Source: Geitlerinema sp. BBD 1991-9 (lineage in GTDB: Bacteria > Cyanobacteriota > Cyanobacteriia > Cyanobacteriales > Geitlerinemataceae). From it: a stretch of 37,123 nucleotides of DNA. Where the stretch lies: the NCBI GenBank assembly GCA_001657325.1, contig LWRO01000042.1, positions 1-37,123 on the forward strand. The letters run 5' to 3'. Below are positions 8,819-17,735 of this stretch, piece after piece (the first letter of the stretch is position 1; the number at the start of each line of letters is the position of its first letter). The notes below the pieces were generated by a model. It was not told the DNA's origin and ran no database searches. It worked only from the letters and a program-made list of their open reading frames with translations. The position numbers and the translations under genes are program-made.

Positions 8819-10216
8819 CTATAAAGATTCGACTTTCGGTTCCACAGCAATTCGGTCAGATTCAACCGTGACGTGAGGATCGACGAGCAAATCGACAATC
8901 CCACTGGCGAAGGACGATCGATCGGGACGCACGCGAAACATGGCGATGTCGATGCCTCGGGCGAGATAAGTAAATTGGCCGTCCACTTCGCCGGAGACGC
9001 CAGCATTCAAAAAGTACGCGCCGGGATTGAGCAAACAGCGAAACCGAAATCGAACCGTCACGGTTGTATTCGGTTCGACACAGTGAATCGACTGATTGGA
9101 AGCAACAAACGACGCGCCGCCGAGTTCCAAACCGCTGATGGTTTTCACCAGCATTCCAAATCGTACCTTATGGGCTGTTTTATAAAAAGTGACGGTGTAA
9201 CTGTAGACGTACTCGTGACGGGCGGTGAGGTGATTGACGAGCCGTCCGTCGAGGGTTTCGATGTGGGGATTGAGGATTTTTGCCCCTCGAGGAATGTAAG
9301 AAATGGTATTTTGGGGAACTAAGTTCGGATCGTAGAAATCGCCGTCGTCTTGGAATTCACTCGATCGAGCGTTCTTTTTCTCAGACGCTTCGAGTTCCGG
9401 GGGCGCGTTGCAAGTTTCGTCCGGCGTCACCTCGCGATCGGGGGTGTTGCGGATTTCCTCACGAAATTCCTCGTATCGATCGACTGGGGCGTAAATGAGT
9501 TTGTGGTATCGATCGATGACGAACTTCGGTTCGTGGGCGAGGAGGCCTTCCCCGCGATCGAGTAACAACGCTCGATCGCACAACTCCACGATCTTATCGG
9601 CACTGTGAGACACAAACAGCGTCGTTCCCCCTCGCGATTGCAACGCAGAGATTCTCGAAAAACATTTACGTTGAAACGCCTCGTCTCCCACCGCCAGCGC
9701 CTCGTCAACGACCAAAATATCGGGATCGACACTCGTCGCCACCGCAAACGCCAATCGAACGAACATCCCGCTCGAATACGTTTTCGCCGGTTGGTCGATA
9801 AAATCGCCAATATCAGCAAAGCCTGCGATATCGTCGAATCGTTCTTCGATTTGTTGCCGACTCAGCCCCAACAATTGCCCGTTAAAAAAGACGTTCTGTC
9901 GTCCCGTAAACTCGGGATTGAAACCGCTTCCGAGTTCGAGGAGAGCAGAAATTCGGCCGTTGACCTTCACCTCACCGCTCGTCGGCATCAACGTCCCCAC
10001 GATAATTTGGAGTAGGGTACTTTTTCCCGAGCCGTTACGCCCCACAATCCCCAACGTTTGCCCCCTGGGAATTTCCAAACTCACATTTCGCAGCGCCCAA
10101 AATTCTTCGTATTTCTGGCGGCTTGGAAATAGCAACTCTTTCAGGCGATCGGTCGGGTGTCGGTATCGCCGAAAACACTTGGAGACGTTTTGAACGGAAA
10201 TTGCGAGATCGTCCAT
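8819..10216 (-). CDS. Polysaccharide ABC exporter ATP-binding protein with Wzt C-terminal domain
   Basis: ATPase of an O-antigen/capsule-type exporter at the inner face of the plasma membrane. Walker A is GRNGSGKST (about residue 58), the family-typical signature is TYSSGM, and Walker B is DILVVDEALAVGDE. After about residue 225 comes a linker rich in charged residues, then a beta-sandwich C-terminal domain (about 300-460; NPHIETLDG, LNPGAYFLNAGV) like that of Wzt proteins, which bind the finished glycan's non-reducing end. The ATG at 10216 is preferred because the family begins just before a VSK.YRR motif; a GTG 22 codons upstream would add an unrelated tail. The permease partner lies 90 bases upstream, and the methyltransferase follows closely. 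Confidence 0.93.
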   Translation of the reverse strand: MDDLAISVQNVSKCFRRYRHPTDRLKELLFPSRQKYEEFWALRNVSLEIPRGQTLGIVGRNGSGKSTLLQIIVGTLMPTSGEVKVNGRISALLELGSGFNPEFTGRQNVFFNGQLLGLSRQQIEERFDDIAGFADIGDFIDQPAKTYSSGMFVRLAFAVATSVDPDILVVDEALAVGDEAFQRKCFSRISALQSRGGTTLFVSHSADKIVELCDRALLLDRGEGLLAHEPKFVIDRYHKLIYAPVDRYEEFREEIRNTPDREVTPDETCNAPPELEASEKKNARSSEFQDDGDFYDPNLVPQNTISYIPRGAKILNPHIETLDGRLVNHLTARHEYVYSYTVTFYKTAHKVRFGMLVKTISGLELGGASFVASNQSIHCVEPNTTVTVRFRFRCLLNPGAYFLNAGVSGEVDGQFTYLARGIDIAMFRVRPDRSSFASGIVDLLVDPHVTVESDRIAVEPKVESL

Positions 10217-10306
10217 TGCGTTAAAGTTCGAGAAAACATCCGTTCCGCTTCGGGATTCGATCGCCAACCCAGCGCGAATCACCAGAGGCGAGGAGAAACT
10301 GGGGCG

Positions 10307-11179
10307 CTAGAGAACGTCAGCAAACCCAGGTTTGAGTTTTCGGTAAGACCATAATCCTCCCCAAAAGACCAACACTGAGATCAGCGAGGCAACCGCCCAT
10401 TCCCCACCGTGGCGAATCGTTCCGACGAGAATGAGATCGCGGTAGATTTCAGCAAACGCGGCAAGGGGATTGAGCCAGAATACCAGGCTTCTCAAGGATT
10501 CGGGAACACTTTCGATCGGATAGACGATCGGTGTCAAGTAAAACCACAAATTCAAAACAACAATAATCGTTTGAGGGATGTCTCGTAAAAAGACGGTCAA
10601 TCCCGCCGCAAAGTATCCCAATCCCGCCGTCAGGAACAACTGCGGCATCCAAACCAACGGCATCAGCCACAGACTCGCGTGAAGGGTTTGCGTCGCTAAC
10701 GCCACGAACGCGACTAAGACCATCCACCCCAGTGTACTTTCTACAAAAGCCGCCACCACAGGAACGAGAGGCAATAGGGAGAGCGGAAAGACAACTTTTT
10801 TAACTAAGTTCGGTTGTGTGACGACGGCGGAAGCGGCTTGAGAAAATCCGTTAGTGAACGCGAACCAGGGAAGCAAACCCGCAAACAGCCAAAGTCCGTA
10901 AGTCAAATTGCTGGCAGGAACCCCAGCCAAGCTGAGTTTGACCTTAAGAACGATCGAAAAAACGTAGGTATAAATTAGAAGTTGGGAGAGTTGGGTCAAT
11001 ACCGGCCATAAATTGCCCAACATCGATCCCTTGTAGCGCGATTCTAATTCCCGTTGAACGAGGGTTTTGAGCAGTTCGACTTTGAACAGCCAGGGATTTT
11101 TTAACCCACTCGCTTGGCAAATTCCCTCCGCTTTGAAGAGCGTTCCTTTTAAAATGCTACGCAATCGTCCGTTCCTCAC
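10307..11179 (-). CDS. Polysaccharide ABC exporter permease (Wzm/TagG type)
   Basis: 290 residues, ABC-2 type membrane subunit. The family hallmark LVQRELESRYKGSMLGNLWPVL lies before the first helix, then about six hydrophobic segments follow, with YLTPIVYPIESVPE between the later helices and FWLNPLAAFAEIYRDLI near the end. It pairs with the downstream ATPase to carry lipid-linked glycan across the plasma membrane. It is the first gene of the four-gene run. The GTG at 11179 is the only reasonable start before the amphipathic N-terminus; no strong ribosome binding site precedes it. Confidence 0.93.
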   Translation of the reverse strand: MRNGRLRSILKGTLFKAEGICQASGLKNPWLFKVELLKTLVQRELESRYKGSMLGNLWPVLTQLSQLLIYTYVFSIVLKVKLSLAGVPASNLTYGLWLFAGLLPWFAFTNGFSQAASAVVTQPNLVKKVVFPLSLLPLVPVVAAFVESTLGWMVLVAFVALATQTLHASLWLMPLVWMPQLFLTAGLGYFAAGLTVFLRDIPQTIIVVLNLWFYLTPIVYPIESVPESLRSLVFWLNPLAAFAEIYRDLILVGTIRHGGEWAVASLISVLVFWGGLWSYRKLKPGFADVL

Positions 11180-12063
11180 CCACGATCGAAATTAGATCTT
11201 CTGAATCAACAGCCAGTGTACGACAGGGGAATGAATATAGATCTTTGGGAGGCAACATGGCGTTACCCGCGTTACGCACCCTACGCACGTTTGTCTGAGT
11301 TTCCTTGTTTGGTAAAAACATCATAACTCGCTCGCGGTAGTGGAGCGTAGCTCTCTCGCGTCCTACATCCGTTCGCCAACGCAACCTGTCACAGTTCTCA
11401 CTCGATCGAGGGGCAATTGTGCCAGTCGAGTTGCAGGGTGTGGGTGTTTGAGATGCTCGATCGAACGGCATGACGGGCCAGTGGTGAGAGAAGTTGGCTC
11501 GCTCGCGCCGGGGGCAGGAAGTTCGATTGAAGGTGATACGGATGGCGTGAGTGCGTTCTCGAGGCTCGCTTGCCGGGGGGACGATTGGGAAAATTGAGGG
11601 ATTAGGTGTTCGTTGCTGTGCTATTTGAAATCCATGGGTTCGCTTGCTTTGAGGATTTGCAGTAGGAATACTTCGATTAAAATTATTGAAGCAGAGGAAT
11701 TTAAAGATGCTCGAATATTGAGTAAAAAGATTAAATTTTGAAGAGTTTGGCAAGAAAACGAATATCGATAAAACGTATGTTTTTTTGGTGTTTTTGCCGA
11801 TTTTTTGCCAAAACAATTAAAAACGATCGAGGCATTGCACTCAAAAACTATCCAGCAGTATCTGGGGAATTTCCGACAAAACAATCACCTTGTTCTAGAT
11901 ACTATTACTAACAACTTCCACCGGTTGCCACTTTACAAAAAGTCATAAAATCTATATATTTAGTTCGCCTGTCGCTCGGATACGAGCTGGAATAGTGACT
12001 AGCATAACCTGAAGACTAAGGTATATTGATGGGGCGCGTTTCCATTCCCCATTACCCCAATTC
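11180..12063. other. Long divergent spacer between the export operon and a methyltransferase gene
   Basis: About 880 bases holding the promoters of both the minus-strand export operon and the plus-strand gene at 12064. The left half (11180-11630) is GC-rich and repetitive in feel, the right half (11640-11960) AT-rich. A TATATT hexamer at 12022-12027, about 35 bases before the ATG, could be a -10 box but has no good -35. A long minus-strand open frame here has poor composition and overlaps the permease start, so it is not called. Confidence 0.45.
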
Positions 12064-13131
12064 ATGAAACTCTCGAAACTTTATCAGGCGCTTCGTCGAA
12101 TTGCGGGTTCGGCAGATGCGCCGAAAGATGATGCGCTGAAAGATACAGTCAAAGCCGCGCCTCTATCGGTTCCCCGGCTTGAAATCGGAACGACGGCGAT
12201 CGATCGACCTCATGAAAGTGGGGTTTGGGAAACGTGTCAAATCGAAGCGTGTGGCCTATTGCGCGTTGTGGGATGGACACAGGCAATGTGGGCGGATTTT
12301 CAACCACCGCAAGCCTTCGCCAACGGTTCGCCGCTCACGCTGCTGAGTCGGTTTCGGACGTATCGCCCCGATTTAGTTCCCGTGACGAATTCGGCGTTTT
12401 CCGGTTGTGTGTTCGAGTTTGCACTTCCCTACGACACACCGATTTCAGAGAGCGCCATTGAGAGTCACGGTGTTCGAGTTTGGCATAGATTCGGGGAGTT
12501 AGTGTTTTCGCGTCCGGCTTACGATACGTTGTTAAGCTGCGATCGAGTCTTGCACCGGGAGCAGATTTACGGGGTCGGAATTCCGTCTTCTGTCACCTCC
12601 GGAGTGGTGCTGTCCCTGGTAGAACATTTACCCGCTCCAATTTTAGATTTTGGGTGTGGGATTGGGGCATTAGTGCGCGATCTTCGATCGAGAGATATGG
12701 AAGCTTATGGAATTGAGATCGATCGACCCGCCATCGCTAACGGTATTTTTCCCGAAGTCAAAGATGCCATCAAGCTCTACGATGGCAGTTTTCCGCTCCC
12801 CTATGAGGACGAATCTTTCGCCAGTGTCGTAAGTATTGAAGTTCTCGAACACGTTAGCGATCCGGACAAGGTCTTATCAGAACTCGCTCGGATCGCTCGC
12901 GATCGAGCTGTGTTTACAGTTCCTAATATCAACGCTATTCCACTCTGTTTTCCCCATCAAGTCGTTCCTTGGCACTTGCTCGAAGCCACACATTTTAATT
13001 TCTTCACACAAGCGAGTTTGTACAAAATTCTATCTCAATACTTTTCTCGGGTTGAATTCATGCAAATTCACCCGGTCACTGTGAATGGGACGCTATTTTT
13101 TATAAGCTTGGCAGCTATTTGCGAGAAATAA
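12064..13131 (+). CDS. Class I SAM-dependent methyltransferase with N-terminal extension
   Basis: 355 residues. The catalytic domain is in the second half: ILDFGCGIGALVRDL (SAM motif I, about 197-211), YGIEIDRPAIANG, then SVVSIEVLEHVSDPDKVLSE. This is the arrangement of Methyltransf_11-type enzymes that act on small molecules or sugars. About 180 residues precede it without a recognised family; they may bind the acceptor. Divergent from the export operon and probably part of the same glycan locus, though the 880-base spacer leaves room for independent control. Start ATG at 12064 is the first in frame. Confidence 0.85.
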   Translation: MKLSKLYQALRRIAGSADAPKDDALKDTVKAAPLSVPRLEIGTTAIDRPHESGVWETCQIEACGLLRVVGWTQAMWADFQPPQAFANGSPLTLLSRFRTYRPDLVPVTNSAFSGCVFEFALPYDTPISESAIESHGVRVWHRFGELVFSRPAYDTLLSCDRVLHREQIYGVGIPSSVTSGVVLSLVEHLPAPILDFGCGIGALVRDLRSRDMEAYGIEIDRPAIANGIFPEVKDAIKLYDGSFPLPYEDESFASVVSIEVLEHVSDPDKVLSELARIARDRAVFTVPNINAIPLCFPHQVVPWHLLEATHFNFFTQASLYKILSQYFSRVEFMQIHPVTVNGTLFFISLAAICEK

Positions 13132-13134
13132 CAA

Positions 13135-13271
13135 GGGTCTGTTGGAGTTAGTGAGATCGGGCAGAGTTTATGAAATTCCGAAACCATTGGCGTCGGGGCG
13201 AACGGACGTTCGCCCCGACAAGAGTCTTGGTCTCATAAGCAATCAAATTACACCGCAATTCCAACAGACTC
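13135..13271. mobile_element. 137-bp inverted-repeat element with internal perfect hairpin
   Basis: The ends GGGTCTGTTGGAGTT (13135-13149) and AATTCCAACAGACTC (13257-13271) are inverted repeats matching at 13 of 15 positions. Inside, 13192-13219 is a perfect hairpin with 13-bp arms (GTCGGGGCGAACG) and a 2-base loop. Its left 50 bases recur at 21383-21457. Copies at separate sites with terminal inverted repeats and no ORF suggest a MITE family. It sits 3 bases after the methyltransferase stop and may double as a 3' stem-loop. Confidence 0.7.
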
Positions 13272-13450
13272 AATCACAATCAAAAATCAATAGGATTTTG
13301 TTTTTTTAATGCGCCAGATCGAGCTAAAGCAAAAAAATAGATTTCACAAATATCTAAAATTAAATATTTAGAATTATCACAAAACAATTCGATCGACAAT
13401 TAAAATTCTGTTAATGTTGAAGAGGTCGATAAAAATTATAGAAACCTGAA

Positions 13451-13573
13451 ATGATGGATGTCGGGACGAAGTTTCCGACCTGTGGGCATAATAATTTGTG
13501 GCAAACTGATACTAATCTTTCAGCCCAACCTGAACCAGCAACTCGATCTTTAGCTTCGATCGATTCAGTTTAA
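13451..13573 (+). CDS. Possible 40-codon ORF directly upstream of ruvB
   Basis: Opens with two ATGs (13451 and 13454) and ends TAA at 13571-13573, 16 bases before ruvB. The peptide includes [16 protein letters not shown] and is not recognised. Position makes it a possible leader peptide or small co-transcribed gene. A frame this short occurs by chance often, and no ribosome binding site is evident. The rest of 13272-13589 is AT-rich and shows no gene. Confidence 0.2.
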   Translation: MMDVGTKFPTCGHNNLWQTDTNLSAQPEPATRSLASIDSV

Positions 13574-13589
13574 CGTTCGTGTCTTCTCC

Positions 13590-14663
13590 ATGGCGATTAT
13601 CTCCTCTCACCAACCCTCTCCCACACCGGAACCCCAGCCTAGAAACGAACTTCTCACCCCAGAAAAAACGTCAGAAGAACAAGCCACCGTACAACCGGAC
13701 GAAACCCTGCGCCCGCAACGACTGGCGGACTATATCGGACAGCGCGAATTAAAGGAAGTCCTCGAAATTGCCATGTTGGCGGCGCAGTCTCGGGGAGAAG
13801 CCCTCGACCACCTGTTGCTGTACGGGCCGCCGGGGTTGGGAAAAACGACAATGGCGCTGATTTTAGCGTCGGAGATGGGCGTCGATTGCAAAATCACCAC
13901 CGCTCCATCCCTAGAACGGCCGCGAGATATCGTGGGGTTGTTGGTGAGCTTGAAACCGGGAGACGTCCTGTTTATCGACGAAATTCACCGCCTCAGTCCC
14001 ATGGCTGAGGAATTGCTCTATCCGGCGATGGAAGATTTTCGCGTCGATATCACGATCGGGAAAGGAAAAACTGCTCGCACTCGAAGTTTGGCGTTACAAC
14101 CGTTTACCTTGGTGGGAGCGACAACGCGAGTCGGGGCGCTAACGTCACCGTTGCGCGATCGATTTGGTTTGGTGCAGCGGTTGCGGTTTTACGAACCGGA
14201 GGAATTGACGCTCATCGTCGAACGGACAGCGCAATTGTTGAAGACGCCGCTGACGGACGAAGGATCGATCGAAATTGCGCTTCGATCTCGCGGAACCCCG
14301 AGAATCGCCAACCGCCTGCTCAAACGAGTGCGGGATTACGCCCAGGTGAAAGCCGAGGGAACGGTGACGGGAGCAGTCGCTCGCTTGGCGCTCGAGTTGT
14401 TTAATGTCGATCCGATGGGGTTAGATTGGACCGATCGACGGTTGTTAACGGTCGCCATCGAGCAGTTTGGTGGCGGCCCGGTGGGATTGGAAACCCTCGC
14501 CGCAGCGACGGGGGAAGACCCACAAACCATTGAGGAAGTCTACGAACCCTATTTGATGCAGATCGGTTATTTAGCCCGTACCCCTCGCGGTCGTGTCGCC
14601 ACGCCTGCAGCTTGGAAGCACCTGGGTTACGATCCACCAGACCGACAACTTTCGCTGTTTTAA
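13590..14663 (+). CDS. ruvB: Holliday junction branch migration helicase RuvB
   Basis: 357 residues, the usual length with a cyanobacterial N-terminal tail. Seen in order: [11 protein letters not shown], Walker [11 protein letters not shown] (about 81-90), Walker B FIDEIHR, sensor 1 [19 protein letters not shown] with its Arg finger, sensor 2 [17 protein letters not shown], and the winged-helix domain with [11 protein letters not shown] and a [12 protein letters not shown] wing. The hexamer drives branch migration at Holliday junctions with RuvA during recombination repair. No ruvA or ruvC neighbour, as is normal in cyanobacteria. It is convergent with the next gene, with only 31 bases between them and no clear terminator. 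Confidence 0.98.
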   Translation: MAIISSHQPSPTPEPQPRNELLTPEKTSEEQATVQPDETLRPQRLADYIGQRELKEVLEIAMLAAQSRGEALDHLLLYGPPGLGKTTMALILASEMGVDCKITTAPSLERPRDIVGLLVSLKPGDVLFIDEIHRLSPMAEELLYPAMEDFRVDITIGKGKTARTRSLALQPFTLVGATTRVGALTSPLRDRFGLVQRLRFYEPEELTLIVERTAQLLKTPLTDEGSIEIALRSRGTPRIANRLLKRVRDYAQVKAEGTVTGAVARLALELFNVDPMGLDWTDRRLLTVAIEQFGGGPVGLETLAAATGEDPQTIEEVYEPYLMQIGYLARTPRGRVATPAAWKHLGYDPPDRQLSLF

Positions 14664-14694
14664 CCGAAACGATCGAACAGACCTTCAATAGCGT

Positions 14695-15219
14695 CTATCG
14701 ATCGACGAACTGACTCGCCATCCGCAACACGTCACCCATATCGACATCGCCATCGCCGTCTGAATCGAGGAAACCGGAGAGTACTGGATTGGCTTCGGTT
14801 TCAGAATTTGGGTTGCTCGCTCCCGTTTTCAGAAAGTTCAAGACCAAAGGAACCAATACGGGAAGCAACGCTCTAATAGTATCGGCGTTAACGCCCGTTT
14901 GACCCGCCGTTTGTTCGACCACGCGATCTTGCTGCTGTGGCGAAAAGAGAGACTGTACCGCTTGCCGGTTGGCATCCGTTCCCGCAAACTGATTGACGAG
15001 TGCTTGAACGGCACTTTCTCCCTCCTGGCCGCGCTTCTCTCGGAGGGTCGATCGAACTTGTTGTCCGATCGCCGACATCAAAACTTGCGTCGTGGCGGGA
15101 TCGAGGCCTTCTCGGTCGCTGCTGTTTTGGAAGGTATTCACGATACTTCCAAGCTGGCTGGCACTTGCTTGGAGGTTGGGATCGTTGATGGCATTTGCGA
15201 TTCGATCGAAGAGTCCCAT
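14695..15219 (-). CDS. DUF937-like protein with C-terminal EF-hand-type loop
   Basis: 174 residues from the ATG at 15219, starting MGLFDRIANAINDPN, the characteristic opening of cyanobacterial DUF937 (YidB-like) proteins. The body is Gln/Ala-rich and helical, with a hydrophobic LLPVLVPLVLNFLKTG segment. The end carries DSDGDGDVDMGDVLRMASQF, a dockerin/EF-hand-like calcium loop with Asp at the expected positions. A longer frame to 15333 needs a TTG start and adds an atypical tail, so it was not chosen. Function unknown; calcium binding is inferred from the loop alone. Confidence 0.8.
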   Translation of the reverse strand: MGLFDRIANAINDPNLQASASQLGSIVNTFQNSSDREGLDPATTQVLMSAIGQQVRSTLREKRGQEGESAVQALVNQFAGTDANRQAVQSLFSPQQQDRVVEQTAGQTGVNADTIRALLPVLVPLVLNFLKTGASNPNSETEANPVLSGFLDSDGDGDVDMGDVLRMASQFVDR

Positions 15220-15474
15220 TTTGAAGGTTCCAAATCCTGTTTGTTCCCGTTGTACCACGTCGCCGGATTCGATCTCCTGACCTGCGGAATCTTTTTCGAT
15301 CTCGATCGCGTTAGCCGTGCAAAATAATTTCAAGCGATCGATACGACAGAACTCACACTTGCCACCGAGATCGATCGAAAAGCAATCGATGGTACACTAG
15401 CTCGGGACTCGATCGTTCAAACTCGTTATCAGACAAGTCATGGGTTACATGGCTTTGTCTTTGTGAGGAAAATC

Positions 15475-15804
15475 ATGGCGTTTCTCGGATTAATTTTACT
15501 AACTGTTGTCCTCAATACGGCCGGACAAATTTTTTTAAAGCTGGGATCCGATCGGGGAATTCCCAACTTGTACTTGCTCGGTGGAATTGGGCTATATGGT
15601 TTGAGTACGATCGTGTACGTCGCAGTTTTGAGTAAAGCGAATTTATCGATCGCTTATCCGACGGTTATCGGCTTGACGATCGTCGCAACGACCTTAGCCG
15701 GGACGATCTGGTTGAGTGAAAAAATGTCTCCCGTCGGCTGGATTGGCGTTGGATTGCTAATTGTTGGGGTTTCTGCTATCTCAGTTGGCAAACTTTGGAG
15801 TTAG
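15475..15804 (+). CDS. Small four-helix transporter, SMR/EmrE type
   Basis: 109 residues from ATG 15475 (MAFLGLILLTVVLNTAGQIF), with GAGG-like ribosome binding bases TGAGGA 6-10 bases before it; the GTG at 15463 would place that site inside the gene. Four hydrophobic segments fill nearly the whole length, as in small multidrug resistance and paired EamA-like transporters. It has AYPTVIGLTIVATTLAG and WIGVGLLIVGVSAI in helices 3 and 4. The Glu14 of classical drug-exporting EmrE is not obvious in helix 1 (an Asn and Gln lie there), so drug export is not certain; lipid or polyamine export relatives exist. Confidence 0.82.
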   Translation: MAFLGLILLTVVLNTAGQIFLKLGSDRGIPNLYLLGGIGLYGLSTIVYVAVLSKANLSIAYPTVIGLTIVATTLAGTIWLSEKMSPVGWIGVGLLIVGVSAISVGKLWS

Positions 15805-16026
15805 ATCTCGATGTTAGAAAATCTGCGTGTTTGAAATCGATCGAGTGCGAGATCGATCGAGGTGTCAATGTTCGCGATATCGGAGATCTGAACGATACCG
15901 TTTTAACCGTTAGCCGAACAGCACGAAAAAAGTATCCCTCCGATGTTTTGCAGTCGGGTCTAGGTAGAATTAAAAAGCACGCGAACCCAGAACAGACGTT
16001 CGCACCGACTCCACGACTGCCTTAAA

Positions 16027-17733
16027 ATGCCCCTGTCCCGACTCCTCACGCTCGTTATCGGCTTAGTCGTCATCCTTGCCATGTCGATCTGGCTGGTCAC
16101 GTCTTTGGGGTGGCTGTACAGTCAGGTTACGTGGTCGGCAAATCCCTTTTTAGCCAATCTTTTACTCTTACTCCTCATTGGTTTAGTGGGGTTAATTATC
16201 GGCGCGTTTATCTACTATTTGCGCCTGTTGTGGAATCCCCAACCTTCGCGGCGGCGGCGCGCTCGTCCCGTTAAAATTCCTGAAACCAAAAGCGAAGCCG
16301 CTTCAGAATATCTGAGTGCTGTTCGCCAGCAAGTGCAGTCAATTCAAGACGAAGTATCGCGAAAGGCACTGCTGAGTCGATCGAAAGAAATCGAAGCCAC
16401 GATGTCGCGGGGTGATTTGCAAATCGTGGTGTTTGGAACGGGTTCGGCAGGTAAAACCTCTGCCATTAACGCTTTGTTAGGGCGTATGGTGGGGCAAGTC
16501 AGTGCGCCGATGGGAACGACAGAGGAAGGCGAAATCTATCCGCTACGTTTAAAAGGACTCGATCGAACCATTCTCATTACGGATACACCGGGCATTTTAG
16601 AAGCGGGAACGGAAGGAATTCAACGGGGACAAATCGCGCGACAGTGGGCGACGGAAGCCGATTTGTTGCTGTTCGTCGTGGATAACGATTTGCGTCAGTC
16701 AGAATTCGAGCCGTTGCAGGTGTTGGCAGAAATTGGCAAACGATCGATCGTCGCGTTCAACAAAACCGATTTGTATACAGAGTCCGATCGAGAAACGATC
16801 TTAGCCCGACTTCGATCGAAACTCCGCCGTTTCGTCCCGCCGAGCGATATCGTTCCCATTTCCGCCAATCCTCCCGTCGTTCGCCTACAAACCGGGGAAG
16901 TCTTTCAACCCAACCCCGATATCATGCCCTTAATTCGTCGCATCGTTGCCGTACTGCGAGCGGAAGGGGAAGATCTCGTCGCCGATAACATTTTGCTGCA
17001 ATCCCAACGACTCGGCGACGAAGCCCGACGACTCATCGACGCGCAACGGCGCAGACAAGCGGTGAAAGTGGTCGATCGATATCAGTGGATCGGTGCGGGG
17101 GCTATCGCCGTTACCCCCTTACCCGGTGTCGATTTACTCGCGACTGCCGCCGTCAACGCCCAAATGGTCGTCGAAATCGGCAAAATCTACGGTTGTGAGT
17201 TGAATTTGGAGCGGGGGCGGGAACTGGCCCTGTCTCTGGGGAAAACACTAGCCAGTTTGGGCGTTGTGAAAGGGGTGATGCAATTGGTGGCAACGGCGTT
17301 ACAGTTCCATGTGGGAACGATTGTCGTTGGAAAAGCAATTCAGGGGATTAGTGCTGCGTATCTAACGCGCATTGCGGGGAAAAGTTTTATTGAATATTTC
17401 CGCCACGATCGAGATTGGGGCGATGGTGGAATGTCGGAAGTCATCCAGCGTCAGTTTCAGCTCACGCGAAAAGAGGAGTTCGTGAAAGCCTTCGTGAAAG
17501 ACGCGATCGCGCGCGTGGTGGAACCGCTGAAGCTGTTTGATGAGAACGACGCAGAAGACGTTTCGATCGAAGACGAAGCCGGATCGATCGTCGTCCCCGA
17601 AGCCGCGCCTCGATCGCGAAGCGGTGCGGACGCTCCATCGATACCCCGTCGTTACGACCCCGTGGAATACGAGTTTGAGGAAGACGTGAACGACTGGGAA
17701 GTTTCCTCAGCGCCACCTCGAGACGACTGGTAA
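16027..17733 (+). CDS. Membrane-anchored Era-like GTPase with DUF697-type C-terminus
   Basis: 568 residues. Two N-terminal membrane helices (about 6-28 and 42-66) are followed by a basic stretch, then a TRAFAC GTPase domain: G1 GTGSAGKTS (about 137-145), G3 DTPG (about 185), G4 NKTD (245-248), G5-like ISAN. From about 345 the chain matches the DUF697/YcjF-type hydrophobic module (GAGAIAVTPLPGVDLLATAAV and the GxxLxLGKTLASLG helix). The acidic tail is variable. Widely conserved in cyanobacteria; the cellular role is not established. It ends 2 bases from the convergent transporter gene, so read-through RNA from the two would overlap. Confidence 0.88.
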   Translation: MPLSRLLTLVIGLVVILAMSIWLVTSLGWLYSQVTWSANPFLANLLLLLLIGLVGLIIGAFIYYLRLLWNPQPSRRRRARPVKIPETKSEAASEYLSAVRQQVQSIQDEVSRKALLSRSKEIEATMSRGDLQIVVFGTGSAGKTSAINALLGRMVGQVSAPMGTTEEGEIYPLRLKGLDRTILITDTPGILEAGTEGIQRGQIARQWATEADLLLFVVDNDLRQSEFEPLQVLAEIGKRSIVAFNKTDLYTESDRETILARLRSKLRRFVPPSDIVPISANPPVVRLQTGEVFQPNPDIMPLIRRIVAVLRAEGEDLVADNILLQSQRLGDEARRLIDAQRRRQAVKVVDRYQWIGAGAIAVTPLPGVDLLATAAVNAQMVVEIGKIYGCELNLERGRELALSLGKTLASLGVVKGVMQLVATALQFHVGTIVVGKAIQGISAAYLTRIAGKSFIEYFRHDRDWGDGGMSEVIQRQFQLTRKEEFVKAFVKDAIARVVEPLKLFDENDAEDVSIEDEAGSIVVPEAAPRSRSGADAPSIPRRYDPVEYEFEEDVNDWEVSSAPPRDDW

Positions 17734-17735
17734 GT

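Noticed and set aside
10217-10282. Longer GTG start for the Wzt-like ATPase
   Set aside because: It adds 22 residues unlike any family N-terminus; the ATG at 10216 matches the usual start of the ABC domain.
11157-11816. Long minus-strand open frame (219 codons) upstream of the permease
   Set aside because: Composition is rich in Arg, Ser, Pro and Asn with no domain, it overlaps the permease start, and the spacer changes from GC-rich to AT-rich across it, unlike a gene.
15795-16025. Plus-strand frame overlapping the end of the SMR-type gene
   Set aside because: TTG start inside the previous gene, no ribosome binding site, no recognised motif.
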